A stretch of 64,000 nucleotides of DNA from Fusarium oxysporum f. sp. lycopersici 4287. Taxonomy: Eukaryota; Ascomycota; Sordariomycetes; Hypocreales; Nectriaceae. Under the pieces are notes generated by a model. That model did not search any database. It worked only from the letters and a program-made list of their open reading frames with translations, and was not told the origin of the DNA. The stretch lies in assembly GCF_000149955.1 (NCBI RefSeq), contig NW_017264845.1, positions 429,392 through 493,391 on the forward strand, in the 5' to 3' direction. Shown here piece by piece: positions 34,469 through 45,388 of this stretch; the first letter of the stretch is position 1, and the number at the start of each line of letters is the position of its first letter. The position numbers and the translations under genes are program-made.

Positions 34469-34935
34469 CAAACGTTAAACTTTAGGTCTGAGGGTTAATG
34501 TAGCGGGTATAGGGAGTCAGAAAGGCCGGGTCAGTATTTGACCGTGATAGTTCTATAGAGTATATATCTTATATAAAAAGAAGTTTTTAAAACACAGATT
34601 TAGCATTAGTGTAATTCTTTGAAGCATGTAATATCTACAAGATATATTAAGCTAATAGGATATAATTTATTCAATACCTCTTGTCTTTCTGTCTCTAACG
34701 CTGCCAATCAACATTGTGGAAGCCTTTTTGGTAGAAGCTTGTGAAGTAAAAAAGAATATTATGTCCTTATCACCTGTGCTAGCAGCCTAAAGCCCCTTAT
34801 AGGCAGTAATTAATTACATAGTTAGCTGCTAATTAGATGTTGCAAGTTAGGTCTGAGAACTCTTAATAACCAGGATGATATTTGAGGTGTATATACTGTG
34901 TTTCTGGCTCAGATGTTGGGCTGTTTGGGTATTGG
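34469..34935. other. AT-rich intergenic
   Basis: Strongly AT-rich from about 34550 to 34700, with a TATATATCTTATATAAAAAG stretch. No ORF or repeat partner in the window. Confidence 0.45.
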
Positions 34936-37227
34936 CTATATAACATTGATAACAAAGTTGGGGTGCTCAGCATAGACTCGCAAGCCGATAACGCAGACTG
35001 GACTCCAATGTTCCAGACTCTTATCTTGAGAAAAGTTAGACCTCAAGTTTGCGCTCTTTGCTCTTAGATCGCTGGGAGGAGGCTGTTCGAGTTGCTGGCT
35101 GGGGTCTATGACTCCTTCTTTGGCATATCCAAGATCGTACTGCAACCCAACTTGGCATAACTTCTGCGGATTCCTACTTGCAGCCAGCTTAACTGTTTCA
35201 TCCACTTGGCCGAGGCCATTCCTTTCAGCGATGATTTTTGGGATAACCTCGTATGTTCCTGTCTTCAGGGTGAGTTCACAGTTAATCGATCGACCGTCGC
35301 CAAGATGACATGGAGAAACTCGACAAATATCGATCTTGGAGATAGTAGGTCGTAGGAGGAAATGAAGGGTAAAGTCGTACTCTCCTTGAAGCCCTGGAAA
35401 GTACCGATCATCTAGCTGCCGAGTCTTTAGTTGTGTGAATCAAAAAAGTGACCAAAACATACCTGAGATAGAACGATAATTACGGTGCTCTTGTCTTTAA
35501 GATCGATAATGAACTTTTTCTTTAGAAATCCTGGCAGCCATGGCACAAGAGTACTCATCCACTTCTGTGCCATAGTCCACCCGTGATGTAGAAGTCGAGT
35601 CCTGTACATATAATCGAAATTCTCCATAGCATCTTCATAAGTCATCCAGAAGATGCCATTATCACCGAACTCGTGATGAAGTGCATCTATTGTATAGGTA
35701 TTCCATTCCCTAGAACCATCCGCCCATGCACCACACCACTCCCCATAGCCAGTATCTGACCTTTGGCCCCAGGGGTTCCTTCGCGTATGTCAGCACGCTA
35801 CATCTATTCAGAAGAGAAGGAGTGGTAAGAGACAGCAAAATGCCAAGCGGCCAGCCGGCCAGCACTAACCTAATTTTAAGCAATCGAGTCATGCCGCCAT
35901 GCTCCTTCTTCAATTCGATAGCCTCGAGTATAGAGTAGGTATGGCTCAAGACAATTCCGTTTCGGTGCTTAAAGCCAGGGCCACTCGACAATGTGAAAAG
36001 AAATTCTCCACCTACGATACCGCAAGAGAGGAGCTCACGCCAGAGTCGTTCTTTATCGAGAATACTATTGGTCGCAATAAGTGTAGCGACACCGCCAGTG
36101 AGATCCTCCATTGCAATGCCAGCCCATCCTCCATCTAGGGCTTGGTAATCGCCGTGGACTTTGGCGAACTATCTTCGGCATTAGCTGAGTACCTATCAGT
36201 CAAGAGGGAAGTTACCCACTGCCTTCTCAAGCAACGGAAGCCAGGTCTCATTTGGATCTATACACTTGGCAAAGAAGAGAGCTTCTGAGTTGGACTGTTT
36301 CTGTTTGCGGTGATGTCTGGCTTTATTGCCCGTAGCGTCATATGTCTCCTTGTCAAAATCCGGCTCTTTCAGGTAAAGATTATCATCAACTACTGTTGAG
36401 ATCCAGGCTCCATCTCTATGGAATACGAAGCCATAGACTCCTACCTCTTCGTTTCGCGCCACACAGATCTTGTTCATCAAATCCTCCCGATGAGCAATGG
36501 TGCCTAACGCAGCAAGCCACCAACAGTCACCGCTATTCCCCTGCTGAATATCCGAGCTTGAAAATCCACCTACAGTGAATTGTGGATTTTCAAAAATCCA
36601 AGGAATGCGATGAACTGAGCCGGGGAGGGATGTGTCATCGTCTTGATTGCTATGGCTGGAGTACCGGCTTGACGACCGTGGCAATCCCTTGACAAAGGGA
36701 TCTTTACCACGTCTGCTAGTTTGATCAATGCATCTCGTGAGATCGAAGAGATAATTATTCTGGCTTGTAGCAAAGTCACTTTCGATATCAAAGTCTGTGT
36801 CCCGGAATTTGGTATTGTTTATGTTGTATTGGTTCACTATGCTTTCGACCTGTGACTGGCATTGCCGAGCAGCTATGTCGTAGCTTTGAGCGATGTTAAA
36901 TGGCTTTGGGTAACAAGCATCGTCTGCAAGAAGAAGGAAATGAAGGTTTGTAGGAAATATCGATGTGACAAGTCTTGGTGTTTGAGAATGTAACCTGGAC
37001 CAAAAGTCCATGATTTGCGTCTGAGAGTCAGATGAATTGATCTCTCCACGGTGTGGAAGAGCTAGTCCAGGGGTTGGTGGCCTCGGTGGTTTCATTTTGA
37101 TTTTACGATTCACAGGGACCACAGATGAAATGCAGACTATATCAAGCTTCCCTAGGTTCTGACGGGGGCTGGTTTCAGCACCCTTGAGTGCAAAGCCTAC
37201 CACTTTGTCTAGGCAGTATCCCTGCAT
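34936..37227 (-). CDS. Calpain-like cysteine protease
   Basis: Four exons: 37227-36220, 36168-35870, 35778-35463, 35415-34936; about 700 aa from ATG 37227 (656 from ATG 37095, which begins MKPPRPPTPG and may be the true start). The calpain catalytic core (family C2) is complete: QGNSGDCWWLAAL with Cys235, ...LSHTYSILEA with His412, and RNPWGQ with Asn437, created by the second splice. GVYGFVFHRDGAWISTVVDD and the WLPLLEKAFAKVHGDYQALDGGWAG segment (spliced at 36169-36219) are typical. A C-terminal C2L-like beta domain (EYDFTLHFLLRPT..., WSPVCVIGLRVYAE) ends the protein. Calcium dependence is not evident from sequence. Relatives include the PalB/Rim13 pH-signalling protease, but this resembles other fungal calpains at least as well. 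Confidence 0.85.
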
Positions 37228-37307
37228 GTACTACCTTTCACTGAAGGTGTACTGTGTCACGAATGCAAGAATCAAATTAACCTTTAAACTATTGAAAGAA
37301 TGCAATG

Positions 37308-38376
37308 CTACTGGCTAGTATGCCGTCTGCGCCTTTTTTTCGTGGCACGTATCTTTCTTGGCTCATCAGCCTCGGTGACATCCGTGGCGCTCAATTCATC
37401 GACCCGCATTTCCAGCTCGTCGTATGTAGCTTTGAGCTTTCTGATCTCTGCCTGAAAAAAAGAACACTCATCCACAGCCTCACGTCGTTCCTTCTCAAGT
37501 CTCGCGATCATTGTGTTTTGCCTATGCATTTCTCCTTTGATATGCTCAAGCTCGGAAGTCAGCTTGCAGATCTGGTTTTCTCCCAAATTGACCCTTTGCC
37601 TCCAATACGAGACTTGGGAACTGAATGCAAGCATTTGGCGATGACATGATGCCATTTGAAGCTCGTTCTCCCTCAGAGCCTTCTTCTGCTCTTCAATCTC
37701 ACCGCGGTACTGCTCTAAGAGCAAGTCGCTCAGCTCCTNNNNNNNNNNNNNNNNNNNNNNNNNNNNNNNNNNNNNNNNNNNNNNNNNNNNNNNNNNNNNN
37801 NNNNNNNNNNNNNNNNNNNNNNNNNNNNNNNNNNNNNNNNNNNNNNNNNNNNNNNNNNNNNNNNNNNNNNNNNNNNNNNNNNNNNNNNNNNNNNNNNNNN
37901 NNNNNNNNNNNNNNNNNNNNNNNNNNNNNNNNNNNNNNNNNNNNNNNNNNNNNNNNNNNNNNNNNNNNNNNNNNNNNNNNNNNNNNNNNNNNNNNNNNNN
38001 NNNNNNNNNNNNNTCAAGTTGCGCATACATCTGGGACTTTTCCGTTGACATCCTTCCTATGTCTTTGGCTAGCTTATTGTAGTTCTCTTGTAATCGCTGC
38101 CGCTCGCTACGAATCTTGGTGTTCTCTCGCTGAGCTTGATCGAGTTGACGCCGCAAAGATCTTTGGTTCTTCGTAAGGGAATCATTTTTCTGGAGTATTT
38201 GGCTGAAGCGATTTTTGAGCGCGTGATAAGCAGTTGCCACACACGATGTATAGGCTTCGTAAGGGTTTGTAGAGCTTCCAACCACTTGAGATTGGGTTGG
38301 TAGCGCCTAGGCTTGTTAGATAGGTTTAGAAGCAAATAGTAAAGTAACCTACAGGAGGTATTTCTTTTCCCGCCAT
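37308..38376 (-). CDS. Coiled-coil protein interrupted by an assembly gap
   Basis: Exon 1 is only 8 codons (38376-38353, MAGKEIPP); a 46-nt intron with a CTAAC branch (38307-38352) joins the long exon 38306-37308. Both sides of the gap are heptad-rich coiled coil (LRRQLDQAQRENTKIRSERQRLQENYNKL cut; EIEEQKKALRENELQM; KLTSELEHIKGEMHRQNTMIARLEKE), ending in a basic KKRRRRH tail. The frame is the same on both sides of the 275-N gap. Function unknown; structural or scaffold role inferred. It ends 80 bp upstream of the calpain gene start. Confidence 0.6.
37739..38013. other. Assembly gap, 275 N
   Basis: Run of N inside the coiled-coil gene. The non-round length suggests a measured gap estimate. 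Its flanks do not repeat each other, unlike the two 100-N gaps later in the window. Confidence 0.98.
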
Positions 38377-38658
38377 TATTTCTTTCTCAAAAAGTTGTAA
38401 ATATCAATTTTAAATACTTACAGCGGACTTCCTTCTGTATATCCACTAAGTTAAATAGTCTCAGAAGGCCTTTCGAAAAGAGGCCGTTCGAGGACTAAAC
38501 CGGCTACCCTTGCTCAACTACCAGAAAAAGGGTGGGTCAAAAGCAGACACCCCTGACGAGATGCCTCGAAATCAGATATGCCGACGAGTGATAAGCCTAT
38601 ACATATATTCGCTAGTCAGTGTTAGATTCCTGACCTCTTCACATATACTGTGGTAGAG

Positions 38659-40772
38659 ATGGCAGCTCAAACCATTGGGTCTCGGGGATATCGACCCCCG
38701 ACCGTCACAGATGCCTCATCAAGCGACATTCATCACCAGAGCTCTCAACTGAGCTTAGTACCTTATGACGGTTCATTGGCTGTTTTACAGGATGCCTCTC
38801 TTCGAAATCCGATTATTGCGGCTCGTAAAGAAATCGTTGATTTCTGGATAGAAAATGAGTTAAAGGATGCAACTGCGGGAGATGTTGAGACCTACCGTGA
38901 CATTCTCAGCTCTGAGGAGCAGATTGCGAGGATCAGTAACGTCGTTCTCAGCAAGATAACAAAAGGGAAGAGACCAAACACAACCGCCATTGCCCAAGAG
39001 ATTGGCAAAAAAGAAGTCATTGAGTTCTTCGTCGAATATGCATTTGACTTGTGCATAGAGAAGAGAGAAGCGCCACAAAGGGAGGCACGCGAAGAAATAG
39101 AACGTATACTTAACGTTCTAGCAGCAGGAGGCAATGAATACGACGTGCTAGGTATAGACGAGGCGATCACGCGTCTTGACCTTAGACAGCGGAAACGTAG
39201 AATTCTGTACTTGGTACACCCAGACAAAAACAAGGACAAAGAAGCCGAGAAATGTGCCAAAGGTCAGTGGTGCCGAACCTCATCCCTTGTTTGTTACTGA
39301 GACACGCAACAGAGGTCAACAATGCTGCAGATAAGCTACTTAATAAGAACCAGGAACAGTATCAGCCGCCTACAGGGTCTCAAATCTTTAAAGAACACAA
39401 GGGCGTCTTCGGGCCTGGGGCATTCGCAACAGGCGATACAGAACCCGAAGACGATGAAGAATCAGACTCTGGGGACGATGTTGTGTCCATACCCGATGTC
39501 CCTGATGCAGTGAAGAAAGTCCACGAAAAGGTTTCCAAACACATCCAAACATATTTTTCAGACTTCACAAAGGGCCTGCCAATATTTAACGACGGAATCC
39601 GAAAAGCCAACAATAAGATCAGGAATCTAAACGTCCTTGCTGGAATTTCTGGGGACTATTACCAGGTGGACAGAGATGTTTTACAGGGATTAAAAGAGGC
39701 GCAGGTACACGTGATCCGGATTCGGGAAACGCAAGGCGCGAAAGAAGCTGAGAAACAGCTTTCGGTTTTCAAGGGCCAATGTGAGAATACCTGCGGACAG
39801 CGAAACTTTCAATGGCCAAGAAATTGGTCAGAAGTTATGGTTCAAGCTGTTCGTGAAAAGGTGGATGAAATAAACCAAAGCGACCCTCCCTCCAATGAGG
39901 AAGACGGCTCGGATGCAAATATGACGGATACTAAAGGCGATGAGGAAGAAAGTAACCCAGTTATAGATATGTTGGATGCTGATAACGTTGAAGGTATAAT
40001 ACTCGGTTACCGATCATCGCGGCGATATAACAGATTCCAGGAGCAATATTTGACTGACGACGTCACATTTTTTATTCAGTCCCCGGGAGCATCGATTTTT
40101 GGGGTCTTTTCACTAGGGGATCTCGGCCACGAGATTTCAACTAAAGCTCTAAGCTACTACAAAGACGGTGGAAATGATGTCTCCACACATATTGAGGCCG
40201 TTACCGGTTCAAACCCCTCCATCACTCCAGCCACATATAATGGAATACTATGCATCGGCGCCAAGAAGTCAGGCAAGCCCTCTGAAGGCAGATTTCCCGA
40301 CACCTGGATACAGATCGCATTGAAACAAGACAGCGATCCTTCAAAAGCAAAGATTATCCATAGAACGGCTCTGCGGAAGTTGGTGAAAGATGCTGATTCT
40401 CAGATAGAAAGGTTCTATAATGAGGTCGGCGTGGAGCCACCATGGGCCTATACACCTTACCCGGATCCTTATAATCACTTGCGTCCCCGGCCCCTTATGT
40501 TTCCAGCACCCAGAAGCAGGTATTATGAGAACGATCGGCATTTGCCAAAGGCTCTACCATTTCATGGTAACATGGGGTCAATTGGATATGAAGAGGCTGC
40601 TACCAGAAGGGCGCCTCAGACGAGATCCTCTGGCGCTCAGCCTCAAATCGCAAGCGGTCCAGAGCGGCTGATCGCTGCTATGGAAACTCTTGTACTGGCT
40701 ATGGCAGAAGACAGGGAGGATCGCAAGAGATACCAAGACTACATGGAATCTAAGTTACTAAGAGAGGGGTAG
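38659..40772 (+). CDS. J-domain protein with unknown C-terminal region
   Basis: ATG 38659, exon 1 to 39262, 50-nt intron (39263-39312), exon 2 to 40772; 687 aa. A J-domain spans about residues 167-225: EYDVLGI, then KRRILYLVHPDKN with the HPD motif at about 187-189, and after the splice EVNNAADKLLNKNQEQY. J-domains stimulate Hsp70 ATPase. There is no Gly/Phe or zinc-binding region, so this is a type III J-protein. An acidic stretch (EPEDDEESDSGDD) follows; the long C-terminus (QYLTDDVTFFIQSPGASIFG..., WIQIALKQDSDPSKAKIIHRTALR, PPWAYTPYPDPY) is not assigned. A decayed copy of this C-terminal half follows downstream. Confidence 0.75.
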
Positions 40773-41039
40773 GTACTGAGGTTCAGGGGAAAGGTTACAG
40801 GGCAGGTCCCTCGGCACCTTGAGTTCAGGTTCAATATGTAGTTTATTTGCTATTTTCATAGATTGAAAGAGGTGATTTGGCAGCTTGAGAAATTTAGGTG
40901 TCTATGACAACATCATTTTGAAGTGGCATTAGTATGGAATAAGTGATTCTACTACAATAGGAACTATCCATGATTGTGGTCCTGCCTATACTTGACTACA
41001 AAGAGCGAGAAGAGAGATATCGAGACGCACTTGTGAAGC

Positions 41040-41692
41040 ATTTCTGATGGTTCAATCAACCTCAGTAACTACGATAAGATATTTGCCATAGGCGCCAAGG
41101 AGTCCGGTTATGAGGATGTCAATTGTTATCCGGCGCTGTGGCGGATGACAACGATCCTTCGAAGACCAGAATCATCCACAGAACAGCGTTTCGGAATTTT
41201 CTTGGTTAACGTAATGCCAATAAGGTGACAGCTAGATTCTTGTTATGTCAATAACGGCATTGAGCCACCGTGCGCCACTACACCCTATCTAGACCCCGAA
41301 AACCTGGCTCTTTACGATCCTCATGCTTATCCAGCCCCCAGGCAAAGAGCGTGGAAATCCACCGGTAGACGTCCCCGTGGCATCCTGCCTTTTCATCGCG
41401 ACATCAGGTCAATCACATATGGTGGGGACGGCATAAGACCAAATCTTGCGACGAGATCATATCATGAGAATCCCGATCCTAGGATACAGAGCGGAGGCGA
41501 CGATAGGGGGCCAAATCATTCTGCACATCTCGTGACAAGGTCCCATCCATCCGAACTTGAACCCAGAATACACAGCATGCAAAATGGGGTTGAGGATAGA
41601 CTGATTCGCGCTATTGAAGAGCTTATGTTAGTGTCCGAGCGACAAGATAAGCGCTTGGAGCTAATGGAATCTGCTATTGCAAGGATCCACTG
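41040..41692 (+). pseudogene. Decayed copy of the J-protein C-terminal region
   Basis: Pieces of this region translate to the same text as the end of the upstream J-domain gene: AIGAKESGY (like CIGAKKSGK), DDNDPSKTRIIHRTAFRN in another frame, and a last stretch IEPPCATTPYLDPENLALYD...ILPFHRDIRSI followed by a helix ending LELMESAIARIH and a stop at 41690-41692. At least one stop and several frame changes separate the pieces, and no J-domain or start is present. It is therefore a partial tandem duplicate that has decayed. The last 100 codons remain open. Confidence 0.7.
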
Positions 41693-41906
41693 AGGAGAGT
41701 TAGATACATGGAACCGATAGATTAAGGAGCAGGGCTGGACCCTGATGAGTTTGCGTTTGTAAAATGCTAAAACAATTATGTAAGATAATAAATCTTTTAT
41801 TAAAGCTTCTCTGAATCGGTTATGTGATACAGGTAGTAGGCATAGGAATATAATAAATGATTTGATAATAATGATAACTATCTAGGGGTATGGTCCTGCC
41901 ACTACA

Positions 41907-42359
41907 CTAAAAGAAGAAGAAAACGCATTCCATCACAACCAAACTGACGAGAGAAGCGCAAGCTGCTTGACGCATGGTGACTGCATTGGACAATGCAGGA
42001 GCACTGGGCCTTGGAGTTGGTGTGGCTCTTGTAGAGCTATTCAAACCCGGGTGGCCAGTAGTCGGGATGAGAGGGAAAGGAACGGAAAATGAAGTTGGCA
42101 TAGGCGCCGTGTCCTGGCTTGAAGGGGCTGTATATTCGCTTGTCTGACATGTCGCGGTTGATGTGCATGGCGTATCGCTGTTTGTCGAAGCTAATATAGA
42201 CGGTGTCTCACTTTCTTGACTGGGCGACTTGAATTCGATTACACCAGTACCGACTAAGCCGCCCGCTTCGATAGTTAGATCGACAACTTCTCTCGGTGTC
42301 AGTTGAGCTCGGGTATTTTGGGAAAGTGCAAGAACAAGAAAGCTGGGGAGGAATAACAT
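41907..42359 (-). CDS. Small Ser/Thr-rich, probably GPI-anchored surface protein
   Basis: ATG 42359 gives 150 aa starting with a signal peptide (MLFLPSFLVLALSQNTRAQ). The body is rich in Ser, Thr and Pro with potential O-glycosylation. The C-terminus ends hydrophobic (CASLVSLVVMECVFFFF) after a small-residue stretch (SAPALSNAV), as in GPI-attachment signals. An upstream in-frame ATG exists, but 42359 starts the signal sequence cleanly; a TATATAT element lies about 45 bp before it. Cell wall or membrane location is inferred. Confidence 0.6.
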   Translation of the reverse strand: MLFLPSFLVLALSQNTRAQLTPREVVDLTIEAGGLVGTGVIEFKSPSQESETPSILASTNSDTPCTSTATCQTSEYTAPSSQDTAPMPTSFSVPFPLIPTTGHPGLNSSTRATPTPRPSAPALSNAVTMRQAACASLVSLVVMECVFFFF

Positions 42360-42686
42360 GGTGGCTTGTCCGGCTGAGAGTCTGGTAGCCAAGGACAGAA
42401 TATATATGCGACGGGCAGGAAAAGTCCTGCAGGACCCCACATGCGTCGCGCCAAATCATTGCTGGGATCTGGTTATGGCTCCTTAATAAAGAAGGGGTAC
42501 GAAACCTGCACCTCAGACGTGAGTGGTAAGTGCGATCCAGAAAAGGTGCTTAGCTCAGCATCTTGGTTTAGGTATAAAGTTACGAGGACCCGCCATCAAC
42601 TGGCCCTTTCATCTCATTCACCATCTTAATATCTTTTCTGCCTTCTAGTATCTTTATCATCACTAGCCCTTGGTATAATAAATATT
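42360..42686. other. Divergent promoter region
   Basis: Shared upstream region of the 42359 (minus) and 42687 (plus) genes. TATAATAAATATT just before 42687 may be a core promoter element. No gene. Confidence 0.45.
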
Positions 42687-43935
42687 ATGCCTCGAACAAC
42701 TCCAAAAGGGAGTAATGAGAAACCCAGGGAGCGAACTACGAAAGACCTTCTTAACGCGGCATCAAAGAGAAAGCGCTCTACATCGTCCCAAGAGCAATCG
42801 CCATATGCGAGGAGTCGTCGCTATAGTCAACCCCGAACTAAGAGATCACTGCAGCTGGAGAGTTTAGCCGATACGCAACGTTACATTAACCAGCTGAAAA
42901 TTCAACCTGCTAAAGGATCGGATAACAAGAACAAGAACGCCTTGAAGGAGACACCTTATCTTAAGGCTGGGAATCTCTATGTAATATTCCATGCGCAGTC
43001 TTCTCGTTGGCTTGCAGCGCTCCTGCTTCCTCTCAATGACTTACATCGAGTTGGTATTTCAGAGACTTTTGATAGTCTGGGTCTTTCTCACAACACTCCA
43101 AGCTGTGTGACTTATGATCTGGAATCGAGCAAGTTCGAGTGGCGAGACGGGTTTGGGGACGACGAGCCACTTTCCCATCAGCGCAAATTCCCTATTGCAT
43201 ACTACCTATCAGATCCCGATTCCCCAGAAAGTTTTAACACACAGTGGGTTGGAGCAGAAAGTCTTTGGGAATTGAGAAGTTGCGGTTTGAAGTTCGGTAC
43301 AGTCTGCCTGCTGTTTATCTTCATGTACGAATGATTAACCCTGGTCCATAGGTGAACAGAGCGAACCTCAAGCGGTCGTTGCTAGACTTGCATCTAGAAG
43401 CACAACAAGGTCCACGACATTGAGCTTCCCCACAATCAGCCCTAGCGTTACGTCAATAACTACCAAGTCGCCTCCCAATAGAACCCAAATAATCCGGGTT
43501 TCTCCGCATTATCTGACGGCCGGGGAGAGAATCTCACTTGAGTGCATCCTTCCAGACAAAGTATCTGAGGTTCCGGGGTCGCTGGAACAATCAGCCCAGG
43601 GCTCAGCAACTGTGGACAAGCTCAGCAAGGGAACGGGTGTTCCCAGCAGCTCATCAGAAATCAGAGGCATATATGCAGGTATAGATACACAGCAGATCCC
43701 TGAAAATACGAAGTTGCCAGGAATACTGCAGGTTGCCTCTCGATGGCCACTGCCTCTCTCAGATCTTGTCCTGCACGAACTTGCGACAAAGTCAATCGAT
43801 AGAGTTTCGTCAGGTCCCGAAGACTTCAGGATTCCCGGGCCCGAGGAAATCTACTATTGCCCTCTATGTTCCAACAAAAAGAGGTTCCAGCGAGTTGCAA
43901 TTTTTATCAATCATTTATCCGACATCCATCAGTAG
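42687..43935 (+). CDS. Protein with C-terminal C2H2-like zinc finger
   Basis: ATG 42687, exon 1 to 43296, 55-nt intron (43297-43351, with ATTAACC branch), exon 2 to 43935; about 397 aa. The N-terminus is very basic and Ser-rich (RKRSTSSQEQ..., RTKRSLQLE), likely a nuclear signal. Residues about 85-200 look folded (KAGNLYVIFHAQSSRWLAALLLPLN, FPIAYYLSDPDSP). The last 26 residues read YYCPLCSNKKRFQRVAIFINHLSDIH, a C-x2-C...H-x4-H finger at the extreme C-terminus. Function unknown; DNA, RNA or protein binding are all possible. Confidence 0.6.
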
Positions 43936-44071
43936 ATCTTACAGGGACACGCAGGGACACCTATGACGATTAGGGTAGGGCAGCGCACACAGAAGGCGAT
44001 CTAGCAGAGGCTATATGGAATCTAAATACAGTATCATAATTGTTTTATTTGTTTCCGAAACGGCCTGTCTC

Positions 44072-44595
44072 TTAAATCACTAATTTCTCGCTCAAAGTAT
44101 GTTCTTGTGTCCCTGACATGCCCGCTCTCATCCTGGATGACAGCACCATCGCGCCCAGCAAGAGAATGAGCGCCTCACTCCCAACTAGAACAGTAACCCA
44201 GAGAGGGTATCTGTCGATAGACCAGGCTATTAATCCAGACATCAATTGGGCAATGCTAACATCAACCAATCCCGTTTGGATCCACAGCTGATTGCTGTCC
44301 AGACGATCATGGGCTTGGAACTCGAACAGCACTATCTGGTTGAAGACCAAGGCGATAATGCTTGAGATGATAGCGCTACCTAGAAACCCTATTGCCAAAT
44401 CGCTAAAAATGGTTCTTTGGTGTTCTGGAATAGTGTCGAACGACATTACTATTGCAGCTATGACGGCAACTAATGCAGCAAGAAAGTCAAATCCTCTATA
44501 GAGTTGAAGGATTATGTCATGAACCACAAAATCTACTGCGACTATTAGCTCTCTTCTACAAGTTACGACGGTTAGTACTAACGAATGGGATCCAT
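44072..44595 (-). CDS. Small four-helix membrane protein
   Basis: The main frame (44535-44072) has no ATG at its start. A 13-nt first exon (44595-44583, ATG 44595) joins in phase across a 47-nt intron with a perfect TACTAAC branch (44536-44582), giving about 158 aa. Four hydrophobic segments: FDFLAALVAVIAAIVM, IGFLGSAIISSIIALVF, VDVSIAQLMSGLIAW and VTVLVGSEALILLLGAMVL. Short hydrophilic C-terminus. No family recognised. The short first exon makes the 5' end tentative. Confidence 0.5.
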
Positions 44596-44910
44596 TTTAG
44601 TAAGGAATAAATAAGTAAGAACGTTACGCGATTCCAAGATTTTATGCACACAAGGACCTCGAAAGCTCTAGCTCCCACATATTATACATTTAGGCAATTG
44701 CACCCTAAGTCCTGCTCTAAAGATACGTTTTACTCATGAGATCAAAAACGTATACCCTGGTAAGACCGAAATGTGTACCCCGGTACTACCGAATACAGGG
44801 GTGTCACTTTCGTCCAACAAGCCTATGCCGTGTGACGCTAATATATAAATAATTCATAAATGAAGCCGGTATTACTTCCTAGGCGGATACGCATCTTCTA
44901 TCGTGGTAAC

Positions 44911-45234
44911 ATGGATCGACCTGCTAGTCCGCGCCCAATCGACAGGGAGATAGCAAACGCTCATGGTGAGTCTGTTTCTCTAGATGCTACTCGGGACAAA
45001 CTTGAAGCGACCAAGAATTTTGACCGAAAATCCCCTGAAGAAACCATCTTGGAAAGAACACGCGAAGTTGGGCGTCTCCGTGCAGAAGTCGCTTACCTGC
45101 AAGATGTCCGACGGCTTGGTGAATACCTTTGTGAAGAGGTTGAATATGTCATTGACCGGCTACAACTAGCCGTTATTGCTTTTCATAAAGGACTACAACA
45201 GATCGAAGGAGGTCAATTGGACTTGGCGAAATAA
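44911..45234 (+). CDS. Small coiled-coil protein, 107 aa
   Basis: In-frame ATGs at 44860 and 44911. A TATATAAATA element at about 44841 is so close to 44860 that the second is the likelier start (MDRPASPRP). The body is a charged helix with heptads (ETILERTREVGRLRAEVAYLQ, DRLQLAVIAFHKGLQQIE). No family recognised. Confidence 0.45.
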   Translation: MDRPASPRPIDREIANAHGESVSLDATRDKLEATKNFDRKSPEETILERTREVGRLRAEVAYLQDVRRLGEYLCEEVEYVIDRLQLAVIAFHKGLQQIEGGQLDLAK

Positions 45235-45388
45235 GGATCATGTCTGCTTAGGGTATATGTATTCAAATGAATTTCAGTAGACAGTTAAATGATTGTATTT
45301 AGCTACCAGAGCTCGATAAACAAATTTCAAAGAATTGAAAATATTTAGCCCACAAAAGGAGTCTAATTCCTTCCTCTGTTGCAGCGAT

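Noticed and set aside
40200..40220. tRNA B-box-like GGTTCAAACCCC
   Set aside because: Lies inside the J-protein coding exon, with no A box or acceptor stem around it.
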